Shown here in pieces: positions 14,221 to 18,940 of a DNA stretch of 18,940 nt. This stretch comes from Solirubrobacteraceae bacterium. Lineage in GTDB: Bacteria > Actinomycetota > Thermoleophilia > Solirubrobacterales > Solirubrobacteraceae. Where the stretch lies: NCBI GenBank assembly GCA_030151725.1, contig JASLDD010000211.1:1-18940 (forward strand). The letters run 5' to 3'. Below the pieces are notes generated by a model. The model saw nothing but the letters and a program-made list of their open reading frames with translations. It was not told the DNA's origin and did not search any database. Every line of letters starts with the position of its first letter. The first letter of the stretch is position 1. A program made the position numbers and the translations under genes.

Positions 14221-14261
14221 CTGGCGGTGTCCACGATCTTCAACACCACCGGAGGCCCAGC

Positions 14262-15182
14262 GTGAGCCGCACCCAGAGCGCTCCCTATGACGTCAAAGGC
14301 CGCACCGTCTTCATCACCGGCGCCGCGCGCGGAATCGGCGCAGCGACGGCTCGGCGGCTGCACGCGAAGGGCGCCAACGTCGCCCTCGTGGGGCTCGAGC
14401 CCGAGCGCCTCGAGCAGAACGCGGCCGAGCTGGGCGAGCGGGCTGCGTTCTTCGAGGTCGACGTCACCGACTTGGAGGCCCTGGAAGGCGCGGTGGGCGC
14501 GACCGTCGAGCGCTTCGGCGGGATCGACGTGGCCATCGCAAACGCCGGCATCGCCTACACGGGCGCGCTTGCCAGCGCACCGGTGGCGCAGGTCGAGCGC
14601 ACGCTCGCCGTGAACCTGCTGGGCGTGTGGCGCACCGACCGCGCGGTCATCGGCGAGATCGCCAAGCGCCGCGGCTACCTGCTCAACATCTCCTCGCTGT
14701 CGGCCATCAACCACTCGCCTCTCATGGGCCCCTACACGGCAGCCAAGGCCGGCGTGGAGGCGCTCACAGATGCGCTGCGGATCGAGATGGCGCCCAGCGG
14801 CACGCAGGTCGGCTGCGCCTACTTCGGCTTCATCGACACGGATCTCGTGCGCGCGAGCTTCGCGCAGCCTTCGGCGCAGACGCTGACGGGGAAGATGCCC
14901 GGCTTCATCCGCAACCCGGCTCCCCTGTCGAAGGCGATCGACGCGATCGAGCTGGGCATCGAGCGTCGCTCGGCGCGTCTTTGGGCGCCGCGCTGGGTGG
15001 GAGCCATGATGCTCGCGCGCGGGCTGCTGCAGCCGCTGAGCGAACGCATGGCGCTCAAAGACAGCGCACAGCTGGCCGAGGCGATGCGCCAGGCCGAGGC
15101 ATCGGGCGAGTCCGAGAACCAGGATCCACTGCTCGGCGTCGCCATGCAGGCGACCGACCCGCGGGTCACTCAGCGCGGCTGA
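14262..15182 (+). CDS. Short-chain dehydrogenase/reductase (SDR)
   Basis: The GTG at 14262 is chosen because GGAGG lies at 14251-14255, six bases before; the frame is open further left but overlaps the amidase start. The 306-residue product is a classical SDR: cofactor motif TGAARGIG (19-26), D69 in EVDVTD, NAG at 94-96, and catalytic S145, Y158 and K162 in the S-x12-Y-x3-K arrangement (YTAAK). The C-terminal 70 residues extend beyond the Rossmann fold with a hydrophobic segment (WVGAMMLARGLLQPL) that may contact membrane or substrate. The glycine-rich loop has no Arg after position 1 to settle NADPH versus NADH. Its last 17 bases overlap the convergent ABC permease gene. The substrate is unknown. 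Confidence 0.92.
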   Translation: MSRTQSAPYDVKGRTVFITGAARGIGAATARRLHAKGANVALVGLEPERLEQNAAELGERAAFFEVDVTDLEALEGAVGATVERFGGIDVAIANAGIAYTGALASAPVAQVERTLAVNLLGVWRTDRAVIGEIAKRRGYLLNISSLSAINHSPLMGPYTAAKAGVEALTDALRIEMAPSGTQVGCAYFGFIDTDLVRASFAQPSAQTLTGKMPGFIRNPAPLSKAIDAIELGIERRSARLWAPRWVGAMMLARGLLQPLSERMALKDSAQLAEAMRQAEASGESENQDPLLGVAMQATDPRVTQRG

Positions 15183-16077
15183 ACTCCACGATCGCGATCG
15201 TCAGCATCGCAAGGCCGAGCAGCGCCACCACGGCCGCCTCGACCAGGCCGGGGACGTGCCAGCTCCACCACGTGACTCCTGGATCGAGCGCCCGCCGCGC
15301 CGCGGCGGGGATGTGCAGGTGGGCGAACACCGCCCGGCGCATCGGGTCCACGGCGTAGGTGAGCGGGTCCAGGCGGTTGAGGATCTCGAGCCACTGCGGC
15401 AGGCCCGAGACGGGGAACAGCGCGCCGGAGAGGAAGTACATGGGCATGATCGCCATCTGCATCAGCGCCATGAACGACTGCATCTGCGTGATGCGCGCCG
15501 CCACCATCACCCCGAAGGCCGTGATCGCGAACGCCAGCAGCAGCTGCAGGGCGAACACCTCGACGATCAGCACCGCCGAGTAGGGCACCCCGACGAGGCC
15601 CGCCAGGCACAGTACGATCACGCCCTGAAAGCCCGCCACTGTGGCGCCGCCGAAGCACTTGCCGAGGACCAGCGAGCTGCGCCGCACGGGCGCCACCATC
15701 ATCTCGCGCAAGAAGCCGAACTCGCGATCCCACACGAGCGATGCGGCGGAGAACATGGCCGTGAACATCACCGCCATGCACAGCACGCCCGGGTAGACGA
15801 ACGTGCGCAGGTTCACGCCGTGCGTGCCCGCGGAGGCCAGCCGCGAGAGGCCCGTTCCCAGCACGAACAGGAACAGGAACGGCTGCATCAGCGACGTGAG
15901 GATCCGCAGCCGGTCGCGGCTGAAGCGGATCAGCTCGCGCTTCCACACCACCTTGATCGCCCGCAGCTCGCTGCCGGCGCTGCGCGTGGGCACGCGCACG
16001 CTCGCAATCTGGTGGCCGGACGCTCCGTTCGCGCTCGGCTGGGGGACCACGCCGGGAGCTCTGGTCTCGCTGGCCAT
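15166..16077 (-). CDS. ABC-2 type permease (DrrB-like exporter subunit)
   Basis: The 303-residue product starts at ATG 16077, whose A is also the last base of the upstream ATPase stop (TGATG). The first 40 residues are a soluble tail. After them come the ABC-2 pattern KVVWKRELIRFSRDR, then about six membrane segments (first LTSLMQPFLFLFVLGTGL, last VEAAVVALLGLAMLTIAIVE). The conserved ABC-2 transporter segment between spans reads REMMVAPVRRSSLVLGKC, and the loop PMYFLSGALFPVSGLPQWL is typical of the DrrB/NodJ subfamily. It pairs with the ATPase to form an exporter, in known cases for drugs or lipids. The substrate is not predictable. The open frame continues left of 16077 only as a shadow of the ATPase. 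Confidence 0.92.
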   Translation of the reverse strand: MASETRAPGVVPQPSANGASGHQIASVRVPTRSAGSELRAIKVVWKRELIRFSRDRLRILTSLMQPFLFLFVLGTGLSRLASAGTHGVNLRTFVYPGVLCMAVMFTAMFSAASLVWDREFGFLREMMVAPVRRSSLVLGKCFGGATVAGFQGVIVLCLAGLVGVPYSAVLIVEVFALQLLLAFAITAFGVMVAARITQMQSFMALMQMAIMPMYFLSGALFPVSGLPQWLEILNRLDPLTYAVDPMRRAVFAHLHIPAAARRALDPGVTWWSWHVPGLVEAAVVALLGLAMLTIAIVEFSRAE

Positions 16078-17081
16078 CAGCGGTTCATCATGCGCGCGAA
16101 GTTGCGCCTGGTGTCGGTCTGGGTGGTCTCGGCGTCGCGGATGGTGGAGCCGGTGTAGGACATGAACACGTCGTCCAGCGACGGCCGCGAGACGCTCACC
16201 GAACGGATCGGGCGGCCGAGCTCTGCGAACAAGCGCGGGACGAACTCCTCGCCGGCCGGCACCCCGAACGTCACAAGCCCCTCGGCCACCGTCGCCTCGA
16301 TCTGGAAGCGCTCGCGCAGGGCCTCGATTGCGGCCTGGTCGTCGTCGGTCTGGATCTGCACGCGGTCGCTGCCCACTTTCGCCTTGAGCGCCTCGGGGCT
16401 GTCGAGCACGATGATGCGCCCCTGGTCCATGATGGCGATCCGATCGCAGTACTCGGCCTCGTCCATGTAGTGGGTGGTGAGGAAGATCGTGATGTCCTCG
16501 CGCGTCTTCAGCTCGCGGATGTAGCTCCAGATCGAGCTGCGCGTCTGCGGGTCCAGACCGACGGTGGGCTCGTCGAGGAACAGCACCCGCGGCGAGTGAA
16601 GGAGGCCGCGCGCGATCTCCAGGCGCCGCTTCATGCCTCCCGAGAACGTGTTCACCATGCCGCCCCTGCGGTCCCACAGGCTCACCATCTCCATCACCTG
16701 GCGCATGCGCTCGTCGACCAGCTCGCGCGGAACTCCGTAGAGCTCGGCGTGCAGGCGCAGGTTCTGCTCGGCGGTCAGATAGCCGTCGAGCGTCGTGTCC
16801 TGGAAGACCAGGCCGATGTTGCGCCTGACCTCGTCGCGTTCTGAGACCACGTCGTGCCCGGCCACCTGCGCCGAGCCGCCGCTGGGGCGCACGAGCGTGC
16901 ACAGCATGTTGATCGTCGTCGACTTCCCCGCGCCGTTGGGGCCGAGGAAGCCGAAGATCTCTCCGCTGTGCACCTCGAAGTCGATGCCCCGCACCGCCTC
17001 GACCTCGTCGTAGCTCTTGACGAGGCCGTTGACCGACACGGCTGATGCGGGGCTCGATATGGGGGCGTCCGGTTGGCTCAA
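16077..17081 (-). CDS. ABC transporter ATPase (DrrA-like)
   Basis: The start is TTG 17081, which overlaps the PadR stop by two bases (TTGA) and has GAGGAG just upstream. The open frame further left reads as Arg-rich shadow of padR. The 334-residue product has Walker A GPNGAGKST (47-55), the Q-loop at Q94 (LVFQDTTLDGYLT), signature FSGGMKRRLEIARG (146-159), Walker B RVLFLDEPTVGLDP (165-178) and the H-loop at H204 (TTHYMDEAEYCDR). The C-terminal about 90 residues match the DrrA-type accessory domain and end with SRPSLDDVFMSYTG, the usual DrrA closure. It energises the permease encoded next. TTG start plus overlap implies translation coupled to padR. Confidence 0.93.
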   Translation of the reverse strand: MSQPDAPISSPASAVSVNGLVKSYDEVEAVRGIDFEVHSGEIFGFLGPNGAGKSTTINMLCTLVRPSGGSAQVAGHDVVSERDEVRRNIGLVFQDTTLDGYLTAEQNLRLHAELYGVPRELVDERMRQVMEMVSLWDRRGGMVNTFSGGMKRRLEIARGLLHSPRVLFLDEPTVGLDPQTRSSIWSYIRELKTREDITIFLTTHYMDEAEYCDRIAIMDQGRIIVLDSPEALKAKVGSDRVQIQTDDDQAAIEALRERFQIEATVAEGLVTFGVPAGEEFVPRLFAELGRPIRSVSVSRPSLDDVFMSYTGSTIRDAETTQTDTRRNFARMMNR

Positions 17082-17728
17082 CTCTCCTCGTCCACCGTAC
17101 CGCCATCGCCGCCGGGCTCGCCGTCGGCGAGGATCTGGTAGAGGTCGCGGCGGGCGCTCGCCAAGACCCCGCGGGCCTTGCCGATCTGATCCTCGCTGCC
17201 CGTGCGCATCACCTGCGCGAAGGCGAAGGCAACCTCGCGCATGAGCTTGCCCAGCTCGTGAGCCTTGGCGCTGATGTCCTCGCTCATCTGATCCCACGGC
17301 GCGGGCTTGTCCTCGCCGCGTGCCTCAACGACGGCCTTGCCGGCGTCTGTGAGCGCGAACAGCTTGCGCCCCTCAGACTCCGTCGAGCGGATCAGGCCCT
17401 CGTCCTCGAGCTGCTGCAGGGCCGGGTACACCGAGCCTGGGCTGGCCCGCCAGACACCGCCGCTTCGCTCCTGGACCTCCTGCATGATCTGGTAGCCGTT
17501 GCGCGGCTCCTCGCTCAACAGCAACAGCGCCGCCGTGCGAATGTCGCCGCGACGAGCCTTGCGGCCACGGCCGCGAGGGCCTCCGCCGCCAAACCCGCCA
17601 AATGGACCGCCGATCCCGCCGAACTCGCCACGGGGACCGTGGGCGAAGTGGTGGGCGCGGTGGCCGCCATGGCGGGGGCCACAGCGTGTGGACTTCTCGT
17701 CCGTTGTGTAAATTGCATTGCCAAACAT
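17078..17728 (-). CDS. PadR-family transcriptional regulator with His/Gly-rich N-terminus
   Basis: The 216-residue product has a PadR winged helix over about residues 60-140: RTAALLLLSEEPRNGYQIMQ, the PadR signature PGSVYPALQQLEDEGLI, and the wing ESEGRKLFALTDAGK. A C-terminal helical dimerisation region follows (about 150-200). The first 60 residues are unusual: a His/Cys cluster (CGPRHGGHRAHHFAHGPRG) and then a Gly/Phe/Arg-rich stretch (FGGIGGPFGGFGGGG). AGGAG precedes the ATG. As the first gene of padR-ATPase-permease, it most likely represses its own operon; PadR proteins with linked ABC exporters usually respond to a drug-like inducer. AT-rich palindromes at 17738-17774 are the probable operator. 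Confidence 0.93.
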   Translation of the reverse strand: MFGNAIYTTDEKSTRCGPRHGGHRAHHFAHGPRGEFGGIGGPFGGFGGGGPRGRGRKARRGDIRTAALLLLSEEPRNGYQIMQEVQERSGGVWRASPGSVYPALQQLEDEGLIRSTESEGRKLFALTDAGKAVVEARGEDKPAPWDQMSEDISAKAHELGKLMREVAFAFAQVMRTGSEDQIGKARGVLASARRDLYQILADGEPGGDGGTVDEES

Positions 17729-17737
17729 ATCTACTCC

Positions 17738-17791
17738 TATCGTGAACTATCTAAGTAAGATCACGATATATCGTTATCTTCGTTATTTCAA
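17738..17791 (-). promoter_or_regulatory. Promoter and likely PadR operator of the exporter operon
   Basis: ACGATATATCGT at 17763-17774 is a perfect 12-base palindrome. TATCGTGA (17738-17745) and TCACGATA (17761-17768) form a second inverted repeat 15 bases apart, giving two or three half-sites of one pattern. The first half-site overlaps the padR ribosome binding site. TTGAAA on the reverse strand (17791-17786) with TATCGT 17 bases further is a possible -35/-10 pair inside the operator. PadR sites of this AT-rich palindromic type are known. Confidence 0.55.
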
Positions 17792-17882
17792 GTCCTCTGC
17801 CGAAATTATTTGACGCAGGTCGACGCCACCTCCGAGTCACGGGAAGCGCGACCGGTCGGCGGCATGTGCTCTCTTTGCGAAC

Positions 17883-17907
17883 GCTGTATAGCGAACGTAG
17901 CTACAGC
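17883..17907 (-). terminator. Possible purH terminator hairpin
   Basis: GCTGTA (17883-17888) and TACAGC (17902-17907) are exact reverse complements, and GC/GC pairs can extend the stem past a two-base bulge. It starts about 10 bases beyond the purH stop. No T-run follows on the reverse strand, so support is weak. Confidence 0.28.
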
Positions 17908-17916
17908 TTGGAGCTG

Positions 17917-18940
17917 CTAGTGCCTGAAGTGGCGGCGGTCGGTGCCTACCATGGCCACCCCCGCCGCATTCACGGCCGCAACCACTTCCTCGTCGCGGAC
18001 CGAGCCGCCGGGCTGCACGATCGCCGTGACGCCCGCGTCGATCGCCAGCTGCGGGCCGTCGGCAAACGGGAAGTAGGCATCTGAGGCAAGCGAGGAGCCG
18101 ACAAGCAGCTCCGGCTGGAAGGCACGCGCCTTCTCGATCGCTATGCGCACCGCATCCACCCGGCTCATCTGCCCGGCGCCGATGCCGATCGTGGCCCCGC
18201 CGGCGGCGATCACGATCGCGTTGGAGCGAACGTGGCGGCAGACCTTCCACGCGAACAGCATGTCCTGCCACTCCTGCTCGGAGGGCTCCTTTGCGCTCAT
18301 CGTCCGCATCTGCTCGCGCGTCTCCGTGACCACGTCGCGGGTCTGCACCAGCTGCCCGCCGAGCACCGCCTTGCTCTCGACCTCGCCGCTCGGCGGCGGC
18401 CAGTCGGTCAGCTCGAGCAGGCGCACGTTCTTCTTGACCTGCAGCGTCTCGAGCGCCTGCGAGTCATAGCCGGGCGCCAGCAGCACCTCGATGAATTGCT
18501 TGGCAAGCTCCTGCGCAAAGGCGCCGTCCACGGGCCTGTTGACGGCGATCACGCCGCCGTAGGCGCTCTGGGGATCGCACGCGAAGGCCTTCTCATAGGC
18601 CGCCTGGACGTTGTCGCCGATCGCGCAGCCGCAGGGGTTGTTGTGCTTGACGATCGCGCATGCCGGATCGTCGAAGGCCTCGACCAGCTCGCGTGCCGAG
18701 CTGAGGTCGAGCAGGTTGTTGAACGAGAGTTCCTTGCCGTGGAGCTGCTCAACCCCGTCGAGCAGATGGGTGGGCGCCCCAGCGCGGGCATAGAAGGCGG
18801 CCTGCTGGTGGGGGTTCTCGCCATAGCGCAGATCGGAGACCTTCTCGTAGGCATCGCTCCAGGCCGGCGGGAAGCCCTCGAAGGTGCGGGCCGCGAACCA
18901 GGTCGCGATCGCCGCGTCGTAGCGAGCCGTACAGGCGAAC
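17917..18940 (-). CDS. purH: PurH, AICAR transformylase/IMP cyclohydrolase, 5' end cut by window
   Basis: About 340 residues are visible, reading from the window edge to a stop at 17917. They cover the end of the linker and the whole AICAR transformylase domain of this bifunctional enzyme, which catalyses the last two steps of IMP synthesis. The N-terminal IMP cyclohydrolase domain is beyond the edge. Diagnostic segments are SDLRYGENPHQQAAFY, LHGKELSFNNLLDL, the catalytic Lys-His in IVKHNNPCG, QSAYGGVIAVNRPVD, KVCRHVRSNAIVIA, GIGAGQMSRVDAVRIA, SDAYFPFADGPQLA, AIVQPGGSVRDEEVV and the terminal RHFRH. The C-terminus is intact. Its neighbours (padR operon) are unrelated; purN or purD may lie upstream outside the window. 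Confidence 0.96.
   Translation of the reverse strand, partial: FACTARYDAAIATWFAARTFEGFPPAWSDAYEKVSDLRYGENPHQQAAFYARAGAPTHLLDGVEQLHGKELSFNNLLDLSSARELVEAFDDPACAIVKHNNPCGCAIGDNVQAAYEKAFACDPQSAYGGVIAVNRPVDGAFAQELAKQFIEVLLAPGYDSQALETLQVKKNVRLLELTDWPPPSGEVESKAVLGGQLVQTRDVVTETREQMRTMSAKEPSEQEWQDMLFAWKVCRHVRSNAIVIAAGGATIGIGAGQMSRVDAVRIAIEKARAFQPELLVGSSLASDAYFPFADGPQLAIDAGVTAIVQPGGSVRDEEVVAAVNAAGVAMVGTDRRHFRH

Noticed and set aside
16078..17106. N-terminal extension of the permease frame to about 646 residues
   Set aside because: The extension is antisense-like Arg-rich shadow of the ATPase; the coupled ATG at 16077 explains the permease.
1..18940. tRNA, rRNA, CRISPR array, insertion sequence or prophage genes
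   Set aside because: No cloverleaf, rRNA core string, regular repeat-spacer array or transposase/integrase motif was noticed. The XRE and winged-helix genes alone do not establish a prophage.

Overview
The window is GC-rich, densely coded bacterial chromosome. Gene content (PadR plus a DrrAB-like ABC exporter, a single-chain AceE-like dehydrogenase E1, GTG/TTG starts, several possible leaderless promoters of the TANNNT type) points to an actinobacterium. The small winged-helix proteins and the E2 variant suggest the Thermoleophilia/Solirubrobacterales branch. That placement is inference; no rRNA or marker gene is present apart from a partial purH.

Layout, left to right. Positions 1-2300 hold small genes of accessory type: a secreted lipoprotein cut by the left edge, a secreted protein with a duplicated BamE-like motif, an XRE regulator with a coiled tail, and two small winged-helix-like proteins. 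Positions 2364-7360 form a cyclic-di-GMP neighbourhood: a PAS-PAS-PAS-EAL phosphodiesterase, an unrelated SRPBCC protein, a membrane-bound HD-GYP phosphodiesterase, and, divergent from it, a class I c-di-GMP (GEMM) riboswitch ahead of an uncharacterised secreted protein. The riboswitch is the most notable find. It has the GGGCAAAC core, a stem capped by a GTGA tetraloop, the ACGCAAAGC strand, a second hairpin, and a following helix that can bury the ribosome binding site.

Positions 7414-11155 hold a small CxxC/CxxC protein and, convergent to it, a 2-oxoacid dehydrogenase E1-E2 pair. The E2 reading frame is broken once between its lipoyl and catalytic domains, and its subunit-binding domain is largely missing. 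Positions 11316-14196 carry a two-HKD phospholipase D/cardiolipin synthase-like protein and an amidase-signature hydrolase in one direction. An SDR oxidoreductase (14262-15182) diverges from the amidase over a small palindrome. Positions 15166-17728 are a padR-ATPase-permease operon whose three genes overlap by one or two bases, with AT-rich palindromes upstream that look like the PadR operator. The right edge holds the C-terminal two thirds of purH.

Working model (inference): the EAL and HD-GYP enzymes lower c-di-GMP in response to PAS or membrane signals, and the riboswitch reads that pool to set output of the secreted protein. PadR probably represses its own exporter until an inducer binds. 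No tRNA, rRNA, insertion sequence or CRISPR array was seen, and no gap between genes exceeds 300 bases.
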